Positions 37,813 to 46,746 of a stretch of 64,000 nucleotides of DNA are shown here, piece after piece. Each line of letters starts with the position of its first letter. The stretch's first letter is position 1. A model generated the notes under the pieces. That model ran no database searches. It had not been told where the DNA came from and saw only the letters and a program-made list of their open reading frames with translations. Source of the DNA: Psychrobacillus sp. BL-248-WT-3 (GTDB lineage Bacteria; Bacillota; Bacilli; Bacillales_A; Planococcaceae); assembly GCF_012843435.1 (NCBI RefSeq), contig NZ_JABAFC010000012.1:1-64000 (forward strand). Direction: 5' to 3'. Made by a program: the position numbers and the translations under genes.

Positions 37813-38823
37813 TCAGGAGTTAGTTTCAGTGTGATTTTTAAGGATAAGTTCCACTTTGTGAACCTTTTCTACAATATCTGGATGTATTTGATTCTCTTCT
37901 TTTAAGATTAAATTAGCTGTGTCTATTTCCTTGAACACAGCTTGTATTGATTTTAATTGATTCATCTGCTCGGATGTTGGTGGCTTGTTATCGATTTGGT
38001 AAAGTAAGTTGATTAGGTTCGCTAAAGAGACATTTAGCTCTGGATTTAGGTCAGTGGCCATCTTCAACAATCTCTCTGCATTACTAATATTCTCTAGCAT
38101 TGGACCGATGGTGAGCCACCTCTTTTCATCATCCTGAAGATTCTTCTCACTTTCTTGAATAAAGGAGGCGTTAGTTGTAAAGGCCATGTCTATGAATTGA
38201 AATGCTTCCTGAAAAAAGGCATGGGATGCGGTCTCATTATAGTGATTATTTGTGTTTTCTTTCTTGTAAAATGTTTCTTTCAAGTAGCCTTGTTCATCTT
38301 TATCAAATTTGAAACTCTGTACAGTTCTATCAGAGTGCTGCGCATTAATCATAACGATTAATGGTTTTCTCTCATAAAATGTTGTACTAAATTCTATATA
38401 GCCTAATTGAACATATTCATCAAAAAGAGGATAGGTTTTATCACCGTCTTTAACGACCAACAACCACTTCTGCCCATCATCCCATCCATAACGACCGTTC
38501 TCCATTTTTCCTGCATCCACATGCAATTCAATTATTTCATCTTCTCCATCCTCATCGATGTCAATTGATGCCGTTTTATAAAGCGCATATGGATACTTTT
38601 CAATATCTTTTGCCAGAATCATAGAATAATCCCTGTTCGCTTCCTCACTCATCGCCAACTCTAGTGTGTTTTTTTCCTCCTCTAGATTGTCTTTTTCTAA
38701 TGAAAGTTGTTCTAGCTGCTTTTTAAGCTTGTTAATTTCGTTGGCTTGATCTGTGTCTGACTGATCAGTGCAGCCCACAAGTATACCTATTAAACATACT
38801 ATGCCCAGTAAAAACCCTCTCAT
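37813..38823 (-). CDS. Coiled-coil lipoprotein, accessory region
   Basis: The 336-residue protein has a lipoprotein signal peptide (MRGFLLGIVCLIGILVGC), a coiled coil at about residues 28-60 (ANEINKLKKQLEQLSLEKDNLEEEKNTLEL), then a globular domain with a calcium-binding-like DIDEDGEDEIIELHVDAG stretch typical of VCBS/FG-GAP-like repeats. It should be anchored on the outer face of the membrane; its role is unknown. The lipoprotein at 44431 has the same signal-plus-coiled-coil plan, so the two may be distant relatives. No upstream partner gene is on the same strand. Confidence 0.8.
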   Translation of the reverse strand: MRGFLLGIVCLIGILVGCTDQSDTDQANEINKLKKQLEQLSLEKDNLEEEKNTLELAMSEEANRDYSMILAKDIEKYPYALYKTASIDIDEDGEDEIIELHVDAGKMENGRYGWDDGQKWLLVVKDGDKTYPLFDEYVQLGYIEFSTTFYERKPLIVMINAQHSDRTVQSFKFDKDEQGYLKETFYKKENTNNHYNETASHAFFQEAFQFIDMAFTTNASFIQESEKNLQDDEKRWLTIGPMLENISNAERLLKMATDLNPELNVSLANLINLLYQIDNKPPTSEQMNQLKSIQAVFKEIDTANLILKEENQIHPDIVEKVHKVELILKNHTETNS

Positions 38824-39068
38824 TTTATTATTTCCCCCTATATATCAGTAATAAATATTAATTCTCTATTCTTTTGCTTATACCTCTTTCAATTATCTAA
38901 TTGAAAGAAAAGAATTGATTTCCGCTCATATGAGTGTGCTTAGGTTCAAACACAAAAAGTTATGGCGCTTAATAACCATTAAACATCTATTTTTAGAAAT
39001 ATTTAGTGTGTTAATATGTTATAAGAGAAATAGTAATTGCTATAAAAATACTATTTGGAGGAAAGAGA

Positions 39069-40046
39069 GTGAATTCAAACACTAACCGTTTAGCATACAA
39101 TGAAACAGAAATTTACTGGAAGAATTATCAGAGATTTTTTCCTGAAGAATTGCGTATAAATGACAATAACCTACCTGCTGAAGAATGGTGGGTTTGGAAT
39201 GACTATCATATACATCTAGAGCGAATGACTGCTTTGGGTTCGAACATTAAAGTTGTTTTACTACATGGTGCAGGTGGAAACGGGCGACTATTGGCTCCCT
39301 ATGCTCTGATGCTACAAGCAAATGGATATGATGTTGTATCTCCAGACCTTCCTCCTTATGGTCTTAGTTACACCGAGTCAGTGAAATCCATGGAATACTA
39401 TGACTGGATAGAAATAATTTCAGAGTTTATTAAACAGGAATTCAACCGAGACGGTAAGCCAATTGTTTTATTAGGGGCAAGTATCGGAGGCATGCTAGCA
39501 TATCATGTGGCTAGTATGAGTAAGCAAGTGAAAGGTTTAATTGTTACGACTTTTGTAGATACAAGTAATCAGAGGGTTCGTGATTAAATTGCCCCCAATA
39601 AGTTAATTAGCCGACTAGGTAAATTCACGTTGGATTGCTTCCCTCTTGTATTAGATTCGTTTCTGATCTCCGTTTCTAAAGTATCAAGAATGAAGTTAAT
39701 CACAAATAATTATGAACTGACGAAACTAATTATTCAAGATTCTCGAGCTGCGGGGACAAAAATTCCTTTGCGATTTCTAAGAACCTTTTTAAATGCGAAA
39801 CCAATTATTGAACCTGAATATTTTGATGTTTGTCCTATATTACTTGTCCATCCTGAAGTAGATCCGATGACGCCATTTAAATTAAGTGAATCTTTTTATA
39901 AACGACTGAAATGTAAGAAGAGATGTGTAATTTTAGAAGGAACCGGTCATTTTCCTATAGAACAACCTGGTGTCGAACAGATGAAAATAGCTGTCCTAAC
40001 CTTATTGAATGAGATAGAAAATACTTTTGAGTCAAAAGAAGATTAG
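39069..40046 (+). pseudogene. Alpha/beta hydrolase interrupted by one in-frame stop
   Basis: A GTG at 39069 after GGAGGAAAG starts an alpha/beta hydrolase (VVLLHGAGGNGRLLAPYALML, then VLLGASIGGMLAYHVASM with nucleophile serine). The frame hits TAA at 39585-39587 after QRVRD, yet continues in the same frame to 40046, including the acid loop HPEVDPMTPF and catalytic histidine in GTGHFPIEQPG. A single C-to-T change in a CAA codon would explain the stop. All triad residues survive, so the loss is recent, or the stop is read through. The intact product would have about 325 residues. Confidence 0.85.
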
Positions 40047-40127
40047 AATTAACTATATGTAACCAGTGTATTCAAGCCACTCAGGTGGAAATATACGACT
40101 TATTATTAATGAGGTTGGTGCTCAATA

Positions 40128-40598
40128 TTGAACAATACGCTTTTTAATCTATTAGTTTTTGTAGGACTGGGTTCAACCCTTTTTACTATCGTACTTTTAA
40201 TAGTACTAATTTCAATTAAATTCATTCGCAAGAAACCAAAAGGCCTTCCTAAAAAAGTCTTTGTTTCTATGAGTATTTTAGGCATAACATCGGCTGTTTT
40301 TTGGAGTAGTTGGATTGTTAATCCTAATTTCTTACCTCAAGGACATCCTGGTCAAACGGTACCATCTCCAAATGGCGAATTTAAAGCGCAGGTATATCAT
40401 ATGACAGGATTTATAGATTATAAAAATGTGAGAGTAGATATAATTAACAATGAAACGAAAAAGAAAGAAATGATTTATTATGACTATGTAGATAAAGCAT
40501 TAGACATTATGTGGGTAGGGGAAGACACTTTAAAGATTGAAGATAAATATTTACTGGTTGATAGGGATAAATTTGATTATAGAACACAGGGGACTTAA
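40128..40598 (+). CDS. DUF5412-like membrane protein
   Basis: The 156-residue protein has two N-terminal membrane segments (about residues 8-31 and 45-65) and an external domain beginning QGHPGQTVPSPNGEFKAQVYHMTGFIDYKNVRVDIINNE, which fits the DUF5412 family of Bacillus. Its function is unknown. The TTG start lies behind a modest GAGG site. It is the last gene of the accessory stretch before the conserved yut block resumes, and is followed by a terminator. Confidence 0.72.
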   Translation: MNNTLFNLLVFVGLGSTLFTIVLLIVLISIKFIRKKPKGLPKKVFVSMSILGITSAVFWSSWIVNPNFLPQGHPGQTVPSPNGEFKAQVYHMTGFIDYKNVRVDIINNETKKKEMIYYDYVDKALDIMWVGEDTLKIEDKYLLVDRDKFDYRTQGT

Positions 40599-40629
40599 AC
40601 AATCGTGTGCGTGATGAGGTAAATAAGTA

Positions 40630-40668
40630 AAATGAGCATAGAAGCATAGCTTCCAGCTCATTTTTTTG
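40630..40668 (+). terminator. Terminator after DUF5412-like gene
   Basis: AAAATGAGC and GCTCATTTTTTT arms with an inner GAAGC/GCTTC stem. The outer arms are the same as in the terminators at 37666 and 50820. Confidence 0.88.
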
Positions 40669-40748
40669 TGCATTATAACTTAACCATATAAGAAATGCTT
40701 TCTCCCAAACGTGTACAGAGAACTTTTCTGATTATGTCAGGGACATCA

Positions 40749-41015
40749 TTAACTCAGTAATTCTCTTAAATATTCTCTAAGCTCTAATGCTTCCTCTTCG
40801 GATCTATTAAAAATATGCTCTAGGTAGCCCGGTTCTTCTACATCATCTGAACCTATGATGGCTGACCGATTGTATTGTATATCCATTACAAGAACTTTTC
40901 CAAAAAATCGAGAGCTCTGTACGATCGCTAAGTCGTAACGCTGAGACTCGCCTGTAAATCCAACAAACCTTGTTTTTGTATCTTCGACATCATCATATAA
41001 AAAGAATCGCTCCAC
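40749..41015 (-). CDS. DUF3055 family protein
   Basis: The 88-residue cytoplasmic protein begins MERFFLYDDVEDTKTRFVGFTGESQRYDLAIVQSSRFFGK and ends EEEALELREYLRELL, the pattern of the DUF3055 (SAV0927-like) family found across Bacillales and staphylococci. Function is unknown. I chose the GTG at 41015, eight bases from GGAAGGAG, because the product then starts at the conserved ERFFLYDD. It is divergent from yutE. Confidence 0.82.
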   Translation of the reverse strand: MERFFLYDDVEDTKTRFVGFTGESQRYDLAIVQSSRFFGKVLVMDIQYNRSAIIGSDDVEEPGYLEHIFNRSEEEALELREYLRELLS

Positions 41016-41102
41016 CCTTGACACTCCTTCCTTACCTAACAATTATGGTACTATAGAATAGAAGTAGATATCAACGAAAACAAGAAATTAGGAGGCTGTA
41101 CC

Positions 41103-41564
41103 ATGTATTTTGTGGACCGTAAAAGTATAGCACTGACACTAAAGCATATGAGAGAATTGTTAGTGTTAATTGATGGCAATAAAGACTGGAATGAAAATGA
41201 AATTACCAAGTTAGCCCTGGAGCGAGTTGGACAAAATATGATTGAGTCTGTTATAGATGTAGGTAATTCTATGATTGATGGCTTCATCATGAGAGATCCG
41301 GGTGGCTATGACGATATAATTGATATTTTAACCGATGAAAAAGTTATTACACCTGAAATGGATGCCCCTTTAAAAGCTGTGATTGAAATGAGAAAAGAGC
41401 TTGTAAGACATTTCTTTTCCGTTGACCATAAGCAATTAGAAAGCGTATTGGTGGAAAACCTTCCTTATTTAAAACAGTTCCCAGAAAGAGTAGAAAATTA
41501 TTTGATTAACGAACTTGGACCCGTTTCGGCATTTTTACCGGAGGACTCCGATGTCCGCCTATAA
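41103..41564 (+). CDS. yutE: YutE, HepT-like (DUF86) domain protein
   Basis: The 153-residue protein belongs to the DUF86/HepT-like group: YFVDRKSIALTLKHMRELLVLI at the start and a conserved core RVGQNMIESVIDVGNSMIDGFIMRDPGGYDDIIDIL. In HepT toxins an R-x4-6-H-x-Y motif is catalytic; here the corresponding place reads MRKELVRHFFSVD, with phenylalanine for tyrosine, and no MntA antitoxin gene is adjacent. A housekeeping role is more likely than a toxin role. GGAGG precedes the ATG. It overlaps yutF by 14 bp. Confidence 0.85.
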   Translation: MYFVDRKSIALTLKHMRELLVLIDGNKDWNENEITKLALERVGQNMIESVIDVGNSMIDGFIMRDPGGYDDIIDILTDEKVITPEMDAPLKAVIEMRKELVRHFFSVDHKQLESVLVENLPYLKQFPERVENYLINELGPVSAFLPEDSDVRL

Positions 41565-42315
41565 AGGGTACTTTTTAGATTTAGATGGAACTGTTTATAA
41601 GGGACAAACACCAATTCGTGAAGCTGTCGATTTTGTTCATTATTTGCAAAATAAAGGAATCGAGCCTTTCTTTGTAACAAATAATTCATCGATGACTCAA
41701 AAGCAATTACAGCAGAAGCTCGCAAAGATGGAAATACGAACATCAGAGGAGCAAATCATTTCTTCTAGTATTGCTGCAGCAAATTATATTGCAGAGCATT
41801 ATCCTGCAAAGAGTGTTTTCATGATTGGGGAAGAGGGGCTAAGCGATGCTCTAGCCTCCGTGGGAATTGAGACGACTGATGAGCTAGCGGAAGTGGTCGT
41901 AATGGGAATAGACCATCAGGTCAATTATGAGAAGCTTGCGCAGGCTTGTTTATCAGTGAGAGCAGGAGCGGCATTTATTTCTACTAATAGTGACCATGCG
42001 TTTCCAAGCGAGAGAGGGTATCTTCCTGGGAATGGTGCATTCACGAAATTAGTAGAGCATTCTACTGGTGTTGAGCCAATTTTTACTGGAAAGCCACAGC
42101 CATTTATGCTGGAGTTTATTCAAAAAAAGTATGGTTTTAAAAAAAAAGAGATGGTTATGATCGGAGACAACTATCAAACAGATATCCTTACGGGGATACA
42201 CATGGGTATTGATACAGCTCACGTCAATACAGGAGTCAATCGTACTGAAGAGCTACAGATGTTACTGAAAAAACCGACTCATTTCTTAGAAACCTTACAT
42301 GATTGGATAAAATAA
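41551..42315 (+). CDS. yutF: HAD-family phosphatase YutF (NagD-like)
   Basis: The 254-residue haloacid-dehalogenase-type phosphatase shows the four family motifs: YFLDLDGTVYKG with the nucleophile aspartate, FVTNNSS, the lysine in FTGKPQPFML and MIGDNYQTDILTG. It belongs to the NagD/pNPPase subgroup that dephosphorylates small metabolites. Substrate unknown. The ATG at 41551 is preceded by GGAGGA and lies within the end of yutE, so translation is coupled. A terminator follows. Confidence 0.92.
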   Translation: MSAYKGYFLDLDGTVYKGQTPIREAVDFVHYLQNKGIEPFFVTNNSSMTQKQLQQKLAKMEIRTSEEQIISSSIAAANYIAEHYPAKSVFMIGEEGLSDALASVGIETTDELAEVVVMGIDHQVNYEKLAQACLSVRAGAAFISTNSDHAFPSERGYLPGNGAFTKLVEHSTGVEPIFTGKPQPFMLEFIQKKYGFKKKEMVMIGDNYQTDILTGIHMGIDTAHVNTGVNRTEELQMLLKKPTHFLETLHDWIK

Positions 42316-42333
42316 ATAGCATTAAAAAATGAA

Positions 42334-42379
42334 AAAAAGGCACTTCCTGTTCGTTTGAACAGAAGAGTGCCTTTTTTTC
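42334..42379 (+). terminator. yutEF terminator
   Basis: AAAGGCACTT(C)CTGTTC and GAACAG-AAGAGTGCCTTT form a long stem around GTTT, followed by a T run. Confidence 0.93.
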
Positions 42380-42427
42380 TATTAGTTTAAAAAATTATTT
42401 TAAAATCAGATTTTCTTGCGGTTGCTC

Positions 42428-42664
42428 TTAAAACAAAGGATTTTCTTCAATATATTTGTATATATTAGATACTAAATCTTCAGAGGAATTACCTTCGACT
42501 ACATCTCCATTTACGATGGCAAATAGCGTTTCAGAGCATAGAGAACAATAGCTGAGGCAGCCATATTCTAGTACGTCTAAATCTGGATCTTGTTCTAATA
42601 TATCAAAAGCCTCTTGTGAACCATTTGCAAGGTTGCTTATACAAAATTCAACCATTGGATTCAT
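42428..42664 (-). CDS. yuzB: YuzB family protein (DUF1450)
   Basis: The 78-residue protein has the DUF1450 pattern: [43 protein letters not shown]. The cysteine arrangement C...C-x3-C-x2-C suggests a small redox or metal-binding protein. Function is unproven. The ATG at 42664 follows GTGAGGTGACA. It is divergent from yutJ, as in B. subtilis. Confidence 0.88.
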   Translation of the reverse strand: MNPMVEFCISNLANGSQEAFDILEQDPDLDVLEYGCLSYCSLCSETLFAIVNGDVVEGNSSEDLVSNIYKYIEENPLF

Positions 42665-42792
42665 AGCTGTCACCTCACTACATCGTCATGCTACTCTATT
42701 TTTTTTAAAAGGTCAATTGAGAAGTTGTATTGTGAAAACTGTCACAATCATTTATAATTTGAGGAGACATTGAAAGAAAAGGGAGAATATTT

Positions 42793-43860
42793 ATGCGAAA
42801 ATTAGTCTTATTAGGTGGTGGATACGGTAATATGCGCGTATTATTACGCCTATTGCCAAATAATTTACCGGATGATGTAGAAATAACATTAATAGATCGT
42901 ACGCCATTTCATAGCTTAAAAACAGAATTTTATGCTTTAGCAGCTGGAACTTCATCTGACCAAAATATAAGAGTTGCTTTTCCAGACAGTAACAAACTAA
43001 ATATTGTTTATGGGGAAGTTGAGACAATCGATGTAGAAAACAAGCAAGTGATTCTACAAGGTGAACAAACTGTTCCTTACAATGATTTAGTCATAGGGTT
43101 AGGCTGTGAGGATAAATATCATAACGTTCCGGGTGCAGAGGAATACACTTATAGTATTCAAACAATAGGACGTTCAAGAGACACTTATAATAAAATCGGT
43201 GGACTTCCAGCTGGATCTATAGTAGGTATTGTTGGAGCAGGCTTAAGCGGAATCGAGCTTGCAAGTGAACTTCGAGAAAGTAGACCGGACCTTAAGATTA
43301 AATTATTTGATCGTAGTCCTCGTGTATTACGAGATTTTCCAGAGCGCTTAAGTAATTTTGTACAAAAATGGTTTGACACAAATGATGTTGACGTTATTAG
43401 CAACTCGAATATAACGAAGGTCGAGCCAAATAAATTATACAATCATGATGAAATAATCCCTGTGGATGTAGTAGTATGGACTGCTGGTATTCAGCCTGCA
43501 GCACCAGTACGAGCTTTACCAGGTGAGAAGGATAAGACAGGACGCATTATTCTAACTCAATATCATGATTTACCAAGCTATGAGAATGTATTTGTGGTGG
43601 GAGATTGCGCTTCTTTACCTTTTGCACCAAGTGCTCAGCTTGCAGAAGAACAGGCAGAACAAATAGTTAAGGTTCTACAAGCACGCTGGAAGGGTCAGCC
43701 GCTACCAGAGAAAATGCCAGAGATTAAACTAAAAGGCTTCATGGGATCATTAGGGAAAAAACAAGGATTTGCCTATTTGGCAGATATCTCAGTTACTGGT
43801 CGCATTGCGAGATTAATGAAGTCAGGCTTACTATGGATGTATAAACGACATAACGGTTAA
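42793..43860 (+). CDS. yutJ: NAD(P)/FAD-dependent oxidoreductase YutJ (NDH-2-like)
   Basis: The 355-residue flavoprotein resembles type II NADH dehydrogenases. It has an FAD-binding N-terminus (KLVLLGGGYGNMRVLLRLL), a second Rossmann motif for NAD(P)H (IVGIVGAGLSGIELASELRE) and the C-terminal FAD motif VFVVGDCASLPF. It is shorter than YumB (at 47035) and lacks a long C-terminal membrane anchor. It may pass electrons to a quinone or serve another reductase role. GGGAGA precedes the ATG. A terminator follows. Confidence 0.88.
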   Translation: MRKLVLLGGGYGNMRVLLRLLPNNLPDDVEITLIDRTPFHSLKTEFYALAAGTSSDQNIRVAFPDSNKLNIVYGEVETIDVENKQVILQGEQTVPYNDLVIGLGCEDKYHNVPGAEEYTYSIQTIGRSRDTYNKIGGLPAGSIVGIVGAGLSGIELASELRESRPDLKIKLFDRSPRVLRDFPERLSNFVQKWFDTNDVDVISNSNITKVEPNKLYNHDEIIPVDVVVWTAGIQPAAPVRALPGEKDKTGRIILTQYHDLPSYENVFVVGDCASLPFAPSAQLAEEQAEQIVKVLQARWKGQPLPEKMPEIKLKGFMGSLGKKQGFAYLADISVTGRIARLMKSGLLWMYKRHNG

Positions 43861-43863
43861 AAT

Positions 43864-43904
43864 AAAAAGCTTAGGAACGTAAAGAATACGTTACTAAGCT
43901 TTTT
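43864..43904. terminator. yutJ terminator (bidirectional)
   Basis: AAAAAGCTTAG and CTAAGCTTTTT form an eleven-base stem with an inner AACGTA/TACGTT stem. It lies between the convergent genes yutJ and yuzD and can serve both. Confidence 0.9.
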
Positions 43905-43912
43905 GCGATTAT

Positions 43913-44239
43913 TTAGTTTGCTATATACCCATACTTTTCAAGAGCCGAAAATACTGGCTTTAATTGAATATATCCTTCACCTATTACTTCCTCGTTAATC
44001 ATGATTAGTGGATAAAAAAACTCATCATTGGCAATTTGATTGGCAATCGATTGTTGTTTTTCATCTTCTAGAGGCTGCTCTATATCAATATATGAAAATG
44101 TTATTTGATGTTCTGGAAATTTTCTGCTGATAGCGGCTTCTAACCATTCGTATGTGTCCTTTGATGAAGGTGCATTCACACAGCTTGCACATACTATATC
44201 GGCACCGTAAACTTCTACAGTGAGCTTTTCTTGTGCCAT
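43913..44239 (-). CDS. yuzD: YuzD family thioredoxin-like protein (DUF1462)
   Basis: The 108-residue protein fits the DUF1462/YuzD family, small thioredoxin-fold proteins. The motif VYGADIVCASCVNAPSSKDTYEWLEAAI carries CASC (cysteines about residues 17 and 20), and PLIMINEEVIGEGYIQLKPVF matches the family end. A disulfide oxidoreductase role is inferred. The start is the ATG at 44239 behind AAGGGGA. The adjacent Fe-S genes yutI and yutM suggest, but do not prove, a link with cluster handling. Confidence 0.86.
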   Translation of the reverse strand: MAQEKLTVEVYGADIVCASCVNAPSSKDTYEWLEAAISRKFPEHQITFSYIDIEQPLEDEKQQSIANQIANDEFFYPLIMINEEVIGEGYIQLKPVFSALEKYGYIAN

Positions 44240-44430
44240 AATTTACTTGTCCCCTTTATCTGTTTAATCCTTATCCCCTACACATTACATTATAAAGGGG
44301 TTACTGAAAAGCTGTCAAAAGGTCCACACCTCTTCATTTTAATAGGAGGCTTCATGAGCAAAGTCAGGACTGGATTAATTTACTAGCCCAATAAGGAGCG
44401 ATAGGGATATACGATACTTCTTCTCTTATT

Positions 44431-44910
44431 CTATCTGCCACCTAATGAGACGTACTCCAATTGGTTATCCTTGTCGTAATGGAACACGACGAGACTGTTG
44501 CTGTCGTGCTGCGGGTTATACATGTAATAGCTTATCTCGGTCATGTCATCAAATTTGTTGAAGAAACCGATGTGTTTCGACTGCTTGGCCAGTTCGACCT
44601 CGAACGGTAGATTACCCTCTGGTTCCATGAGGTGTATCGCATTGTTCTTTACTTCGAACTCGACCGGGAACTCGGCTTTTAGCGTTTCGAAATCCTCAGC
44701 TGCAAGTAAATCCATGAAGCGCCTCGACGTTCTATCGGTTTCCTGTAGGAATTCGTTGTAGTCAGCTCTGTCCTCACTTAGTTTATCTTTCAGTTCTAGA
44801 TTCTCTTTTTCCAGCGCTTCGATTTTTTTCTCGTGATCCGCAAGGTCTTTTTCATTTGAACAACCGACCATCATGATTGAAATGAGCGTCAACGATAGTA
44901 ATTTTTTCAA
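44431..44910 (-). CDS. Small coiled-coil lipoprotein with higher GC than its neighbours
   Basis: The 159-residue protein starts with a lipoprotein signal (MKKLLSLTLISIMMVGC), followed by a coiled coil (LADHEKKIEALEKENLELKDKLSED) and a globular domain ending QLEYVSLGGR. It should sit on the outer membrane face. Function unknown. The coding sequence is about 45 per cent GC in the parts I counted (44581-44820), against about 30 per cent in a counted part of yuzD, and uses codons such as TCG and ACG more often. That suggests acquisition from another genome. Confidence 0.78.
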   Translation of the reverse strand: MKKLLSLTLISIMMVGCSNEKDLADHEKKIEALEKENLELKDKLSEDRADYNEFLQETDRTSRRFMDLLAAEDFETLKAEFPVEFEVKNNAIHLMEPEGNLPFEVELAKQSKHIGFFNKFDDMTEISYYMYNPQHDSNSLVVFHYDKDNQLEYVSLGGR

Positions 44911-45244
44911 TTAATTAGCCTCCTGCTATGTCATTAAGTGACATTTTATACCAAAATACAAAATTGTACAATTTTTCTAAAATAAGTGTTGTGAAGATAG
45001 TAACAAAAGTTAATAAAAATGGCATAAATTAATGTCCTTTTTTACTAAAAGATATGACATAAGCTTATTTTGAGATGTTCAAAACTACCTGGAGCCATTC
45101 TTTGAATGTCATGCAGAGATCACAGTATGTAATATTCATTCATCTTTGGGCAGACTATTTACCGTAGATGTTTTATGGGAAGTAAACACTTCCATTTAAT
45201 CAGCAATTATTCTATAATGATTGTAGTGAAAGGAGTCGATCTAT
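44911..45244. other. 334 bp without a recognised gene
   Basis: The AT-rich stretch between the lipoprotein gene and yutI must hold both divergent promoters. I see no riboswitch core, long hairpin or small open frame with a good ribosome binding site. Confidence 0.4.
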
Positions 45245-45478
45245 ATGACTGATACAATTAATGAACAAGTTCAAGAAGTTTTAGATAAATTGCGCCCATT
45301 CTTACTACGAGACGGTGGGGACTGCGAGCTTGTTGACGTTGAAGACGGCATTGTAAAACTACGACTTTTAGGAGCATGCGGAAGCTGCCCAAGTTCTACG
45401 ATCACTTTAAAAGCTGGTATAGAACGCGCTTTACTAGAGGAAGTACCTGGTATCGTAGAAGTAGAACAAGTATTTTAA
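45245..45478 (+). CDS. yutI: NifU C-terminal domain Fe-S carrier YutI
   Basis: The 77-residue protein is a stand-alone NifU C-terminal (Nfu-type) domain: [52 protein letters not shown]. The CGSCPSS motif (CxxC) binds a 4Fe-4S cluster between two monomers. It likely carries clusters from SufBCD to target enzymes such as LipA. GAAAGGAG precedes the ATG. Confidence 0.95.
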   Translation: MTDTINEQVQEVLDKLRPFLLRDGGDCELVDVEDGIVKLRLLGACGSCPSSTITLKAGIERALLEEVPGIVEVEQVF

Positions 45479-45491
45479 TCCAAATAAATAT

Positions 45492-45522
45492 GAAAAAAGA
45501 AGCCTAACTGGCTTCTTTTTCT
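45492..45522 (+). terminator. yutI terminator
   Basis: AAGAAGCC and GGCTTCTT pair around a five-base loop and are followed by a T run. Confidence 0.88.
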
Positions 45523-46194
45523 TTATGTACGCATTTCCTGCCAGCGTTCCTTGGCCATCTCAATAAGTGAAGGTTCAATAGAAGAGCTTTGTTTTTCTAA
45601 GATCATCGAAAAATAGCGTGTAGCTAAATCTCTTGCCCCAACTCGTCTAGACAGCTCTGCTATCATGTAAAGAACTCGTATCTCAGACATTTGAGTTCCG
45701 CTATAATCCTCCCTAGAATACGAATCGATATAGCGATCTCTTGCTATTTCTAGAAATCTTTTTTCCTCATCTTTTTGTCCTAATATACGGTAGAGCCAAG
45801 CTACTCGCAATGCTAAGCCGGCTATGGATACAAACTTTTCCTTCTTTAAAGATGCACATAAAATTCCTAACTTATAAGCAGTGATCCCTTCTTGAATCGT
45901 TCTTTCACCGCCGTACGAACGTGATGTCCATTGTTTAGTTATGTTCTCCTTAATTGCGTCTTTTACACTTGGAGCAAAATATTTTGTGAAATCATCTGTA
46001 AACGAAAAGCCACAGTGCTCACATACAAATACATTATAAAGTAATGGATTGATCTCTTTATTTTGGTAGATTGGTTGAAAATCTGTATCATGGGTTTCTA
46101 GCTTTATATATTTCGAACGAATCTTAGTTGACTTAAATTTATTTTTACAGTGTAAGCATACTACCTCTTTTTGATAATACGGAAGTATTTCCAT
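45523..46194 (-). CDS. DUF2225 family protein
   Basis: The 223-residue protein has two zinc-ribbon-like pairs, VVCLHCKNKFKS (about residues 12-21) and VFVCEHCGFSFTDDF (about 56-68), and a helical TPR-like C-terminal half (YKLGILCASLKKEKFVSIAGLALRVAWLYRILG). This is the DUF2225 pattern, a Firmicutes family of unknown function. The ATG at 46194 is followed directly by the conserved start. It is a single gene between yutI and yutM. Confidence 0.85.
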   Translation of the reverse strand: MEILPYYQKEVVCLHCKNKFKSTKIRSKYIKLETHDTDFQPIYQNKEINPLLYNVFVCEHCGFSFTDDFTKYFAPSVKDAIKENITKQWTSRSYGGERTIQEGITAYKLGILCASLKKEKFVSIAGLALRVAWLYRILGQKDEEKRFLEIARDRYIDSYSREDYSGTQMSEIRVLYMIAELSRRVGARDLATRYFSMILEKQSSSIEPSLIEMAKERWQEMRT

Positions 46195-46337
46195 TACTTT
46201 TTCCCCTTAGAAGCCTATTATTTCTTCTATTATACTGTAAAAATATGTAGAAAGCGATGCGAGTTTCGAGTAGTTTTCCTTGTATAGATAGTGAAAACAT
46301 TGATATTATATATACATAAGGAAGGAATGTGATCTAG

Positions 46338-46700
46338 ATGACAGAAGTAGTTAATTTGTCTGAAGCGGCAGCTTACCGCGTTAAAGAGATGATGGTCCAC
46401 AATGAGGAGGAAGGTTCACTTCTACGTGTTTCCGTTAACGGTGGTGGATGTAGCGGACTTTCCTATGGTATGGGATTTGAAAAAGAGAAAAATCAAGATG
46501 ATTTAGTTTTGCATCAGCACGGACTAGACATCATTGTTTCCAAGGAAGATGCATCTATACTTACTGGAACGGTCATCGATTATAAAGAGTCGTTGATGGG
46601 TGGAGGCTTTACGATTGATAACCCGAATGCAATTGCTTCCTGTGGTTGTGGTTCATCGTTTAGAACTGCTAAAAAAGAAGGCACACCTGAAAGCTGTTAA
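46338..46700 (+). CDS. yutM: HesB/IscA/ErpA-family protein YutM
   Basis: The 120-residue A-type Fe-S carrier has the three conserved cysteines in VNGGGCSGLSYGMGF and NAIASCGCGSSF. It takes part in cluster transfer or iron delivery to Fe-S enzymes, together with SufBCD and YutI in this window. GAAGGAATGTGAT precedes the ATG. A terminator follows. Confidence 0.94.
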   Translation: MTEVVNLSEAAAYRVKEMMVHNEEEGSLLRVSVNGGGCSGLSYGMGFEKEKNQDDLVLHQHGLDIIVSKEDASILTGTVIDYKESLMGGGFTIDNPNAIASCGCGSSFRTAKKEGTPESC

Positions 46701-46706
46701 ATAAAT

Positions 46707-46746
46707 GAAAGAACATTTTCTTGCATTAGAAAATGTTCTTTTTTAT
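46707..46746 (+). terminator. yutM terminator
   Basis: AAAGAACATTTTC and GAAAATGTTCTTT form a thirteen-base stem, followed by T residues. Confidence 0.93.

Noticed and set aside
41103-42315. yutE-yutF as a HepT-type toxin-antitoxin pair
   Set aside because: YutE lacks the exact R-x-H-x-Y motif, and the neighbour is a HAD phosphatase, not an MntA nucleotidyltransferase; the pair is conserved housekeeping context in Bacillus.
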